From Golubevia sp. BC0850 (lineage: Eukaryota > Basidiomycota > Exobasidiomycetes > Golubeviales > Golubeviaceae), in NCBI GenBank assembly GCA_012976225.1, contig JAAVVG010000009.1, forward strand, positions 372,001-436,000: DNA of 64,000 nt. The letters are read 5' to 3'. This document shows, in pieces, positions 11,242 through 21,893 of the stretch. The notes under the pieces were generated by a model. It was not told the DNA's origin, did not search any database, and saw nothing but the letters and a program-made list of their open reading frames with translations. Positions within the stretch are counted from its first letter, which is position 1. Each line of letters starts with the position of its first letter. Made by a program: the position numbers and the translations under genes.

Positions 11242-12735
11242 CTACGTCCGCCTCGACTTCCTGGACTCTAGCAGCTCCTCCAGCGCTTGTTCCCACATCT
11301 CCGGTCTCCAGAGATACCTAATAGCAAGTGAGTGATTCTCTTGACGAGGTCCGCTCTTTTTGAGGTCTAACCATCCATGAAGTTCCTCTTTCCAGTCACA
11401 GTGAACGACTTGCTCCGTCTTGAGTAAAGAGAGTTGATGGTCGATGATTATGGTTTCCGGTCCTGGAACTGTTTTACCGACTCTGTTCTTTAGGTCTGAG
11501 GTTGAGATTGAAGTCGAAGTTCCAGCTTGCGTTGACGTAGTCGAAGGCTTGAGACTTCCCAGGTGAGCAGCTAGAGGCCAGCTGAGCAAGAATGTATGTC
11601 TTCCAAACGTCTGTTGATTGTTGATTGATCTATGCCAGTTGAAAGAAGAGCTTCCCCAAAAAACGTTCCGGTTGCAGTTTAACTCTTCTTGTTCCAACGA
11701 TTTGAGAACTCGTGGAAGATCGACCAAAGTTATTTCATCCGTCTTCATTACATAGGCTGGTTTGTTCTTGACTTCCTTCTGTACTGTTCTGAAGATGTGT
11801 TCAACCATCGAATAGAACCGACTTGAAGAAGGATCATGCTCCGTCACATCTAGTTCCACCACATCTCCCTTTCGCATTTCAATTCTCAACCTTCTCTCCA
11901 ACCAAGTTTCCCTAACCGGTCCCTCTTTTCCTGACTTTTCAGACTTCGTCCTCCAATAAGTGGGAAAGGACATCCAATTCCTGGCATCAAATAATCTGAA
12001 GAACTTGATGAGAATGGAGCTTAACCTTTGATCTAACCTTGTTCCTGTTCGTTCTCCAATTAGATGAACTTTCTCATTCCTACTTCTACTTTGCCAACTT
12101 CGACTTGCATCTCCCTGCCTGATGAAGAACTGAATCTTGACTCTTCTGCCGTCAACACCGGCGGTTCGAAGAAGAATCTGGTAAGCTTTTCGAATCGCCT
12201 CTCGTTGCTTGAAAGCGGTTCTCCTAGAGGTGATGGCTAGAAGAATGACTGGAGATTTGGATTGAGGAGTCCAATCACATTTGAAACGACTTGAGAGAGA
12301 TCCTTCCAGGCCGTCTGTGTTAGAAGTTGAGAGCGGCTGCTTCGGACCCCGTTGACCTTCGTCTCCAGTCTCCTTGCTTCCAAGTATAGTGATGAGCGGT
12401 AAATTACGAAGTTTTGAGCTTAGATCATCATTTTCAGATTCATTGGTGTTTGGAGGACGATTCCTAGAAGGTGGGTATCGATGGCTTCCCCTGTGCTTCC
12501 AGCTTCCCAATCCTTGCCACTCCTTGTTCCTATCGTCTCCATAAAACCATCTCCCCAAGCTCCGATCCAGACCATTTGATGAATTAAAGGTGAAGAAAAC
12601 CACAGTGATAGCTATGAGACCTAGTAGAATTATTGAAAGCGTTCTTCGAAAACCGCTGAGCTTTGGATTTGGACACCGACTTCTTCCTCCGTTAAAGCTG
12701 TTCCTTCTAGCAGTTCCTGGAAGGGAGATAGACAT
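11242..12735 (-). CDS. GT31-like (beta-1,3-galactosyltransferase-fold) type II membrane protein
   Basis: Single-exon gene of 497 residues. A basic cytoplasmic tail is followed by a membrane anchor at about residues 32-50 (SIILLGLIAITVVFFTF), the topology of Golgi glycosyltransferases. The lumenal part matches the Galactosyl_T pattern in order: PVILLAITSRRTAFKQREAI then RKAY (the family's RRxAIRxTW block), DVVELDVTEHD (family D(I/V)xxxDFxD), YVMKTDEITLVDLPRVL (position of the family DxD metal motif), GRHTFLLSWPLAAHL, and IIIDHQLSLLKTEQVV. The metal motif reads T-D-E rather than D-D-D, and the Trp of the first block is Tyr. The acceptor sugar cannot be predicted. Fungal GT31 members can be far from the animal ones, so I call the fold, not the reaction. 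Confidence 0.65.
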   Translation of the reverse strand: MSISLPGTARRNSFNGGRSRCPNPKLSGFRRTLSIILLGLIAITVVFFTFNSSNGLDRSLGRWFYGDDRNKEWQGLGSWKHRGSHRYPPSRNRPPNTNESENDDLSSKLRNLPLITILGSKETGDEGQRGPKQPLSTSNTDGLEGSLSSRFKCDWTPQSKSPVILLAITSRRTAFKQREAIRKAYQILLRTAGVDGRRVKIQFFIRQGDASRSWQSRSRNEKVHLIGERTGTRLDQRLSSILIKFFRLFDARNWMSFPTYWRTKSEKSGKEGPVRETWLERRLRIEMRKGDVVELDVTEHDPSSSRFYSMVEHIFRTVQKEVKNKPAYVMKTDEITLVDLPRVLKSLEQEELNCNRNVFWGSSSFNWHRSINNQQTFGRHTFLLSWPLAAHLGSLKPSTTSTQAGTSTSISTSDLKNRVGKTVPGPETIIIDHQLSLLKTEQVVHCDWKEELHGWLDLKKSGPRQENHSLAIRYLWRPEMWEQALEELLESRKSRRT

Positions 12736-13243
12736 ATTGAAATTTTGAGGATATTATGGTTGGAAGTGAAAGAAGGGGATCATGGATTGGATTATAAATA
12801 CTTTGAGGTAGATGATCTACCGGAGTTGAAAGAACGTGCCGTCCATTTGAAAAACGTTTCCGATTATTTTCGAATCCCCTCCTCCCATCCAAAGCTCAGC
12901 AACTCTCCCGACTAGATTAAGGCAGGCAAACAAATTACAAATCTATCCCTCTCAAGATCTCAAGTTCGTTCGAAGCCTTGGAAGGTTCGAGGACTTCAAA
13001 GCGTCGTCACTCCCCCCTTCTTCCATTGTTCCCTCAAGCTCCCTGTTTCAGAATCCGGCATCATCATCATTCAATCCGAGAAAAGCAATGAAGTTAAACA
13101 TCATGACAGCAAAAGAAAAGAAGCGAGCCGATACAACTACAAGTAGAAGGTTGGGGGAGGGGGGAGCCGTCTACATGGTGAGAGAATTAGAGATTGCGAG
13201 AGAAGAAGGGAAGAAACAAACGAGAGAATTGAAAACATTGTCC
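12736..13243. other. Intergenic: GT31-like promoter and SSK1 3' flank
   Basis: About 500 bp without a coding frame I trust. It contains the upstream region of the minus-strand glycosyltransferase gene and the 3' end of SSK1. No motif stands out. Confidence 0.5.
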
Positions 13244-16200
13244 TTAAGGATTCTTTTCATCAGTAGAGCTTCCCGTGCTGAAGCCAGACGAAGAGCTCTT
13301 CGATTTTCGACCAGGAGCGATGTGAAGTTTCCCAGCCATCTCCTTTGCAAGAGCATCTGGACGAGATCCGAAACCTTCCCTGACTTGAGAGCTATTCATA
13401 GCCGCCACCAAAGCAGCTCTACCATTACCATCTTTCCCATTTGAGGTGTTTCCAGTTCGTCTGCTTGCTGAGTTGGAAGAAGTTTTCTTTCCACCTAGGT
13501 TCTCGGAGAACCCATCGTCTGAGAAACCAGCAAGTAAGATGTATTGCATACTTCCCCATTCGATGATCTTCTTTTCCAACCAAGCGTGACTGACTGGCTT
13601 GTTGAGGAAATCGTTACAGCCAGCAGCTAGAGCCGATACCCTGTCCGAATTGAAGACGGAAGCGGTCAACGCTACGATGATGACTGAAGGTCTGAAAGGA
13701 GCTGGCGTGGGTGGAGTGTTGGAAGAAGCAGATTCGGGAGAAAGCCATTCTTCTCTCTTGGACTGAGCTGAAGAAGCCGCAACGGAAGAAGGAGGAGTTC
13801 CAGGTAGAATTCCAATGTTTCCGGCTCTTTCTAGTTTACGAATCTCTTTGGTGGCTTCGATTCCATCCATAACTGGAAGTTGAATATCCATCTGTTAAGA
13901 AAAAGATTGAGAAGGATGGTCAGAGCCAACTCATTCCTCTAATCCATCTCAATTCGACCTCTTACTCACCAAAATGAGATGGAATCCACCAACTTGCCAC
14001 TTATCGACCGCTTCTCTACCATTATTCGCGACTTCGTAATTAATCTTCTTTCTTCCCATGAAAGTTGTCAAGATACGCTGATTGATAGGGTTATCTGAAG
14101 GAAAGAGAGGGAAAGAAAGATGAGCAAGCCGAAATCATGAACTCGAGGCGCTTGGAGTCGACTTACCTTCTACGATCAGCACTTTGATTGGAGGAAGAAT
14201 GACCTCTCTGACAGGAGCTTTCTTCGGGCCACTCCTGTTGTTATGCTTCGGAGCGAATCCAGCACCAATGAGCAGACCAGATTGAGGCATGGCGCTCGGT
14301 CTAGCAGCTACAGTACCATTAGCCGCCTGAGCGGGAGTGCTGGCAGCGAAAGTCTGTCTCGCTTGATTGGCAGGAGACATTGCGTTAAGCTTCGCAGCAT
14401 TGTTTGCCGGAACTCCGTTCTTCGGAGGAAGTCTCGAAGCTGCAGGATTGGTCGTGTCCGTACGTGGAGTAGAAGAGGAAGAGGTTTCGTTTTGCGTCCC
14501 ACCGATCTTCGATCCGCTGTCTCCGCCACCTGCTTGGATCGGAGGTACTTGTAGTGACCCCTCTGTCTTCTGTTCATTGGCAGCAGCGCTGGTTTCAGAC
14601 CCCGCTTTCTCTTTCTGACCTTTCTCGGATCCGTTAGCTTCAACCTCTGAAGTCTTAAATCCGCTGTTGGAAACGGCATTGGATTTTGGAGACGAAGGGA
14701 CAGAAGGAAGAGCAGATCTCGGAGAGGGAGGAGGAAACGTTGTAGAACCATCGCCGTTCTTCGAAGAAGGATCTGGAGTTCCTCTGAAAGCCAAAGCGAG
14801 AGGGGTAGTGACTGGAGGTTGAGATCCATTCATGATAGATTCGAGAGCCACTTGAGGAGAGAACAGAGAACCAGAACGAGCAGTTGAAGATCCAGAAAGA
14901 GAAGGAGTTGAAGTATCGGTGGTTTGAATAGAGCTTGAAGTTCTTGAACGGAGTAGCTTAGAAGGAGGCGCTGACCTCGACTCAGAGGCGTTGCCATTGA
15001 CGGAACCAGGAGATGAAGGGCTTTGTTGTTGAAGAAGAGTCTCTGGTGACATGGTTCGATGGTCATCGTTCCCTTCGGCAGTTGGAGACAACGTTTGACC
15101 AGTCGCAGCAACTCCACCAGAAGCGACCACCCCGCTTTCACTACTACTCCTTCTGCTTCCAGTCCCACCTCCAGGAGTACTAGATCTGCTAGCCGTACCA
15201 CCAGTATGATGTTTGGTATTTTGAGGTCTGAAGAAGATTCCAGCCGGTCTACCGTCAGGACTCTGAATGACCATTCCCGAAGCAGCTGAATTTCCCATTC
15301 TAGCAGCCGTTTCGGTGAAGTACTCCAAAGCGTCGACTGGCATTGGACTTGAAGGTAAAGATCTACCTGGACTAGCTTGACCAACTGCTCCTGTACTCGA
15401 ACCTTGATCAGTCGGACCTCCACTGACGACCACTGAAGAAGGAGAGATTCCATCACTTGTTGACGGAAGTTCAGCTGGAATCAAACCCATAGAGCTTGGC
15501 GGAAGAAGATCAGAGCTTGAATGACCTTTATCCTGTTTTCCACTTTTGGCAGAATCAGCTCCATCGACTTTAAACCTAGGTAAATCAGTCAGAGACACGT
15601 TTCCTTCTTTAGCAGAAGATTTAGAAGACTTTTGGGATTCTTCCAAAGCTTCAGCTGTAAGATTCGATGAGTGAAATGTATCTTGATTGAAACCTCTAGG
15701 AGTTCCGATTTGAAGAGGTGTGTTTGCGATGCTTGAATCATCACTACCTTCTCTTCTCCTTCCGCTTATCATAGAATTCAGAGGTAGAGAAGAAACAGCA
15801 GCGATGGGCTGATAGACTGCATCCAGCCGAGGCTTCACCACAGAAGAATGCATGGTGGTCAAGATCCTTCGTGCTCCAGAGGGTTTTAAGATCACTGAGA
15901 TTTCAGGTAGATTCGACGTAGATTGTAAAACTCCATGTTCGTCATAGATAGGCTTCTTTGAAGATTGAAGGATCGGTTCTAGAAGTTCTTTAGATAATCG
16001 ATAGTTTGATAAACTTGTTAAGAAGATGATAGCGCAGGTAGAATCATCCAAAGGAGATTGTCTTCTTAAGCTTGCAGAGGTGTCAGAAGCATTGTCCGCC
16101 CAACCGTTCGAAGCTCCCTTACTGCTTGCAGTTCTAGGTTCAAGAGATAACACCTTCTGGATCTGAGGACTTGATCTTGGTCTATGCTGAAGAGGGGGTC

Positions 16201-18713
16201 TAGTAGCCTTAGATTTGGGTGAAGAGGATTCAATTCCACCGCCACTAAGAGCGGATCGAAGAAGAGGAACTGCAGACTTAATCTTGAGAAGCTCTTTTTG
16301 CAGAGTATCTAAATCGTCATCGATGAGAACGAATGAGAAAGGGACTAGACTTGCGGAAGTTGATCGTCTCCTATTCGATTGAGAACTGGTCCCAGAATTT
16401 TCCTCGGGTCCCCACTGGACTCGTAACCGTTGATTGGGAGAAGCTGGAGATTTGGGATCCATAGAAGCTGTTATCGGAACTCCAGTCATAGGATCTAAAA
16501 TCACATGACGTTCTTGAGGGTCTGCTTGAACTGAAATTCCATCTTGACTATTTTCTTCCAAACTTTCACTTCGTCTAGGATCTAGCACTAAATCACTTGG
16601 GAAACTAACCAGAGATGGTCTTCCGTCTTTGGCAGAAATTGCAGCTGCGAGTCTAGGACTCTTCTCCTCAACTTGGTCTAACCCTCCAACTTGATCCTTG
16701 ACTTCCAAAGGACACTTCCTGATACTCGAGTTCGTTCCATTCGCCGAGCTTAACAGTGGATGAGATTTTTCCCAATTAGGATGATCCGAAGAAGCAGATT
16801 CATCCCCTCCCTCCACTCCTCCCAATTCTCTATTCAAAATTTCTTCAATTTCTTCCGGTTTCAAACCTTTCAATTCACTTTCCTTAGCCTTAGATTCAAC
16901 CGAAGCAACGCTGATGCTACTAGATCTTCTTCTATTCTTAATCGGAATCCTAGCAACATCACAACCCCAACCAGTGAGTTGTTTTGAAATCTCATCTCCA
17001 AAAGAAGAGTTTGAATCAGAATGTAAAGCTAAAAAATGACCCCTGAGATGATTCAAAACGAAAGAAACTAGAACGTCTAGAGTAGGATCTGTAGTCATTA
17101 GATCTTGAGATTGAGTTGAACTTAGATTCCTTTTCAGGTTGAATTGCGATTTGGTTTCGGATTGTGAGGTTTCTCCTTCATTTGATCCATCAACTTGAGA
17201 TTTAAAGTGAGAATCAGGGAAATTTAATGGAAGGGAAAGATGATAGACTCGATGACTGGTCGTCGGTGGAGGTGAGGAAATGGAATCTTGAGAAGTTGAA
17301 TTGGTTTGATTCGAGCTCGGATCCTCCTGACTTGAGGCTATGGTTTCAGTTTTCAAACTTCCATCCAGTCTACTCAGAATCTTGTTCATTGTTTCATCTT
17401 CTGAAAGGAAGTCTCGAGCTGGATCCTTTTCTTGAGCCGAAGAGGAGGAGGAGGAGGCGAGGGATCCACTTGAAGAAGGTATCTGAACGATTTCAAAAGT
17501 AATTTCTGGTTTCTGTTGATTGGCTTCTGGATCCACTTCTCCACTCGTCTTGGACAATAAAGAAGAAGTACTACTTGTCGGTACCCTCAATCTAACTTGA
17601 ACGATAGAACCAGGTTCCAAGGAATTGATGATCGTCGTTAAAGCCTGGAAGGAAGAAAGGAGAAGGCTCCAGCAATCAGTAAAGATTTCCTCACATTCGA
17701 AATTTGCAGACACAAAAAGTCTAGAGAAAGAGACAACTCACATGAGTGATCCCAAAAAAGACAGCCTCCTCCTCAGCAACGACACAAATGCTCAAACCAT
17801 TCCTAATGAAATCCTTCGATTTCATTTCATCCTCTCCTCCTCCCTGTTCCCTTTCTTTCCCTTTAAAACTAGGATCCAATTTTCCACCTTCCATAACTTC
17901 CTCCAAAGAATCGAACAACACCCTTCCAAGAATTAGATCCACAGATTTAGAAGTAGCCAATCCAGAAATGACATCTGCTGATCTTTGAAGTAGACAACTT
18001 AGATCAAAAGCTCTCTCTTTTCCTTTGCCCTTTGTCTTGTGATTGGAGTTGAAAGTAGAGATAGGATGAGGAATTGGAGTGGAAGAATTAGAACCAGAGC
18101 CAGAAGCAGACGCTTCATTCTCCAAAGATTTCCTATTGAATCTCCTTGAACTTGGTGATGAATTTAAAGATCTTGATGGATCATCATCGTTGGAGGATGA
18201 ATTTCTAGCTTCTAAAGCTTTGACTGCTTCTGCTACCGATTGTCGTTTGACTGGTTTCTCTTCCTCCTCTGTCCCTGTCTCTGTGAGTCCTTCCTCTGCT
18301 ATCTGAATCGAATCTTCCTTGGGTACTGTATCATTTCCTTTGCCTTCTTCGACCCGCTGTATCGGTGGTTGATTGCAACTCCAATCTTGCTGATCTCTAT
18401 ACCAATCTAAATTTCTGCAAGCCTCTACTAGAGCTCTCACTCCCATTGAAGGTAATTGAAGCAAGGTTGAAGATAACCTTTCATGGGGATCTGTGTGATC
18501 TAACTCATTTGAGCAAGTTGAAGAAGAGAGTGAAGCTGGAAGGAGTGAAGAAAGTAGAAGTGATGGTAGAATGGAACTGGCAGTGGAAGTTGAGGATAAT
18601 GGAACAGATTGGGAAGATGAAGACGTTGATGAAAACGGATCTTGAATCATTGATATTGAATCTTGATTCGCATCAGAATTCAGATTTGAATTTGAATTAG
18701 AAGTAGACGCCAT
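13244..18713 (-). CDS. SSK1: Ssk1-type two-component response regulator
   Basis: Response regulator that receives phosphate from the histidine-kinase/Ypd1 relay and controls the Ssk2-type MAPKKK of the HOG stress pathway (Mcs4 in fission yeast). Four exons (18713-17742, 17644-14167, 14094-13970, 13891-13244) sum to 1740 residues. The receiver domain lies near the C-terminus and is split by two introns: KVLIVEDNPINQRIL (acidic pair), GFHLILMDIQLPVMDGIEAT (phospho-accepting Asp), VALTASVF (Thr) and GCNDFLNKPVSHAWLEKKI (Lys). All catalytic positions are present. The N-terminal 1450 residues are Ser/Thr/Pro-rich with a few ordered blocks shared with Ssk1 proteins (LSCLLQRSADVISGLA, ISVILKPSGARRILTTMHS). 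At 1740 residues it is far longer than yeast Ssk1 (about 712). I chose the MASTSN start after the CT repeat. Confidence 0.93.
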
Positions 18714-18787
18714 CGCGAATGAGGATGAGGATAGGGATGGGGCGATGAGGATGGATTGCTGCGTCTGGTTCAGAGAGTAATTGTCAA

Positions 18788-18813
18788 CTCTCTCTCTCTC
18801 TCTCTCTCTCTCT
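18788..18813 (-). repeat. (CT)n tract in leader of SSK1
   Basis: About 13 CT dinucleotides (read as GA on the coding strand) between 75 and 100 bp upstream of the SSK1 start codon. A microsatellite in the leader or promoter. Confidence 0.75.
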
Positions 18814-19325
18814 GTCCCTGAATTGATAGTTCTAGTCTTGTCCGTTTGACGATTCCAGACGATGTCTGCAGTCCAAGAATGATATCGAGATGTTGCTTGG
18901 GTGGGAACGTACAAGGGTCGTGCAGAGATATGGGGACGCTGTCGATTCGAAATTGGCCACTATCTTTCTTCTTTCAAACAGAATTTCACGACTTCTCCAA
19001 GATGAAGCGACGAAGAGAGCAAGAGACACTACATGCCAGAGTCAAGCTCATGAGCCCAGACTCAGATTTCAACAGCGACACCTGACTCCTTGAACCCTCT
19101 AATGACACCTGTACAGAAAGAGGAAGCTGGATATTGGAACAATGAGGGAAAGCTGGGGCAGCGAGTCAAAAGCTGCAGGGTTCAAAATTAGAGACTTTCT
19201 TCTTTCCGCAACATCACATCAAGTCTCAGGCATGAATCAAACTAAGAACGACACTTCATGTTGAAGACTTAGCTCTAGAGGTTTACTTCGTTTACGATCA
19301 TTCAGATAGAAGCACTTGGTGGGGA
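18814..19325. other. Intergenic, no supported gene
   Basis: Upstream region of SSK1. Short plus-strand frames here lack any recognisable domain. It may once have encoded the N-terminal half of the LRR/F-box-like fragment that follows, but no F-box motif can be seen. Confidence 0.4.
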
Positions 19326-19950
19326 TTGCCTTGGGAAAGTCGTAGGAGTTGGAGACTGGGAACTCGAAAGTCAGACGCTATTGGAAACTTTTTATCGGTT
19401 ACAGAGCAGCTCAACTCTCTGGAAATTTGGATATCTTCGAACGAAAGAGAGGGAGACCAATCTCGTGTCACTTCAGAGTCTCTTTCTGTCCTGTTAGAAA
19501 GATCGCAGGAGACCTTGACTCACGTAAGAATGATCGGCTTCGATGGGGTTCGAGAGCCTAAAGTGGTCGATCACAGTCGCTTCAAACAGCTTAGTTTTAT
19601 GTGCCTTGATTACAGTCCTTTAGCAAAACTTTCATCTAGACCTGTGCAGCAACTCCCATCAAGCCTAAACGTCATCTACTTTCCTTTCTACTTCCTGGAT
19701 GACTCCCAACCTCAAATTAGGGACAATAAAGAAGATACTTAACCAGCCCAGATTCTGACTTCAAGACATATTCCGAATCTCAAGACAGTGGGAGTTCCGA
19801 TGGGTCGCTGGGACCCTAAGTATGAAGAGGCCGTATCTACAAGAAGCAAGGAGCTCTGGGTCTTGAGAAGGAAACAGCTGCAAGGATTTGGAGATTTCTA
19901 CCAGTGGAAAGGTTTCGTTGCAGCTTTTGAAACCGAGAGAGATTCGTGAG
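19326..19950 (+). pseudogene. LRR/F-box-family-like fragment with an internal stop
   Basis: One plus-strand frame reads as a leucine-rich, F-box-family-like C-terminal region: QLNSLEIWISSNE, RSQETLTHVRMIGFDGV, FKQLSFMCLDYSPLAKL. It meets TAA at 19740-19742. Beyond the stop the same frame continues as convincing protein (QILTSRHIPNLKTVGVPMGR, then DFYQWKGFVAAFETERDS) to TGA at 19948-19950. No F-box or start codon with a coding upstream region is visible. Either this is a decayed host gene, or the TAA sits in an unusual intron (no good donor is near). Intact F-box-like genes lie at 30.8 and 61.7 kb. Confidence 0.5.
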
Positions 19951-20490
19951 TTGCTAACCTCATCAACTCAAGCCCATTTTCGGTTGCTGACTCAATCTTT
20001 TCTTTGTTCCCTGCCAACTCAGCCGGCGACAGATCCAAAGGAGAAAGCTGTTTGTCAATTACAACATTGGTTCCCTCTTTCGGAATGTAGGGAGGTTTCC
20101 CGAATTCTCCGATTTTGTCGACTTTGTTTGAGAAAGTGTCGCCTTCAGCTTTGGATTTATAACTCAGTCTCTGTGACTCTGCTTCTTCAAAGGTGTGTTC
20201 ATCTCTTCGATTTCGCATGGGATTTAAGAATTGACCAATTCGGCAATTCCTTAGCCTTTTCTCTGCGTAGACCCCAAGTCAACCGAAACCAAAAGAAGTG
20301 AGAAAGCAAAATGGCCTGAGTTCTGAAGAGGATTGAAAAAGATCTAAGGTATACAAAAGAGAGTGTGGTAATAAATGATTATCAAGGATAGAGAAAAGAC
20401 AGTGTTGGAACCGAAGGATCCCGTAGTAAGCAGTTGATGTCCATCCAGCCAAAACGAGGAAATGAAAGGTCTGTAATAATGTAAAATCAT
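19951..20490. other. Intergenic, no supported gene
   Basis: Between the LRR-like fragment and the secreted-protein gene. A minus-strand open frame of 106 codons at 19898-20218 reads as hydrophilic sequence (EFGKPPYIPKEGTNVV) but has no recognised domain and overlaps the fragment, so I do not call it. Confidence 0.4.
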
Positions 20491-20980
20491 CTAAAGTCCA
20501 AACAAGCCAACGTGCTTGTAGTATCCAGAAGAATCAACAATAGTATTCTTGAATGGGCCGACTTGCTGTTGTCCCCCACAGTTGGTGGCAGTCTTCAAAT
20601 CATGAACCTTGGAATAAGCGGAACAAGTGTAAACAAGTCCGAAACCTGGCTTTTGAGAAGCTAAGTCTTGGTAATAGTTGACGAAACGACATCCCTTGAC
20701 GGAATCTGAAAAGAGAAGCGAAAAACATAGGGGTAAAAATCAAAAGTCGGAGGGCGGAGGCTTCGATCTTCAGACGTTCAGTTCACTCACCACAGAAGTC
20801 GAAACAACCTTGTAAAGTCTTTTGAGCAGAGTTGGTAAGGTAATCTGGAGAGTCAGTGGCGCAAGCAGCTCCAGAGAACACCTTGTGGTAGACACCTTTC
20901 TTGGGTTGATTTGATGCTGGAGCTGCAGAGGCTAAGGAAGCCACGACTAGAAGAGTTGAAAGAGCCACTGTGAACTTCAT
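20491..20980 (-). CDS. Small secreted cysteine-containing protein, 134 aa
   Basis: Two exons (20980-20791 and 20705-20491) give 134 residues. The N-terminus is a clear signal peptide (MKFTVALSTLLVVASLASA). The mature part has the pattern ACATDSPDY..., LQGCFDFCDSVKGCRFVNYY, GLVYTCSAYSK and ATNCGGQQQVG. This C...CxxFCD...GCxFVNxYxD...LxCSxYS...NCGGQ arrangement recurs in secreted basidiomycete proteins of unknown function and recalls an apple/PAN-like cysteine framework. No catalytic residues are identifiable. Size, signal and cysteines would also fit an effector or a cell-surface protein. The intron splits the CFDFC-D codon and the phases agree. Confidence 0.75.
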
Positions 20981-21893
20981 GTTTTTGAGTAAGAATAGTT
21001 TTTCGCTTTTTGAGGATGAGAGATGGAGGAGAGGGAGAGCTTTTGGGAGAAAAAAATCGAAGGTGGGAGAGCGATCTCCCTTTTTTTAAGTCACTCTGTA
21101 GCTCTTGATTAAAACCGTCGAGGACGTGAAAACAACTCACAGATCAGTCTGATTCCGACGCTGAATGCATTACTTTGATTATCGATTTAGAATGGATCTG
21201 TTCAAATCAAAAGTTGTCGATCGAAGCTCTTTGAGGTGTACGTAGGAGCCTGGGAGGTTCAAAAGAACACGATTAGGGGTGACTATACCCCACATCTACT
21301 TTTCCTTCCTTCCTTCGACCTATGTATCAGTTGAAATGTCATCTTTGGAAGAGCCAAAGACATGAAGATCACAGTGTACTGCTGAACCGACGACTTATTT
21401 TTCTCTCCGCTGTCTCGCTGTCTCTCGCCAATTTTGAAGATCTGCAAATAGGTCCTTCATTCAGCTAACCTCAAAGCCAACGTATCAATGGCTCTAACTC
21501 AAGCCATCGTAGACATCCCTCGAAACATCCAGGAAACGCCGAAGCAAAGGGCGACACAGTGCGCTGAGTTCGATGTTCTCCAGTTTCTGGATTTCCCTGG
21601 AGAGAAACAACTCGAGGACTGAGAAGTTGATCCTCGTTGAAGCAGGAATCTAGTCCTTGGAAAGAAAAGAGAACCGAAAAGTGCACTGCCAGAATGTTCA
21701 GAAAGTTCAAATTGCTAAAAGAAAAAGAACACCTCGACAGTTCGATTCCAACAACCTAACACTCTCACCAATCCCTGACAAAGCCTAGTCAATAATCCAT
21801 CTCTCGCCTGAGACCTGCTTCTCGTTTCTCTCACTCGCCACCAACCAGGTCCATCTCCATCATCTTGAAATATTGAGCAGGGCTTGAAACCTC
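20981..21893. other. Intergenic, no supported gene
   Basis: About 900 bp upstream of the secreted-protein gene and downstream of the complex I gene. Short open frames show no domains. The stretch nearest 20,980 is purine-rich on the plus strand, like other leaders here. Confidence 0.45.

Noticed and set aside
14308-15456. Leucine-rich minus-strand frames inside SSK1
   Set aside because: Frame-shifted shadows of the Ser/Pro-rich SSK1 exon.
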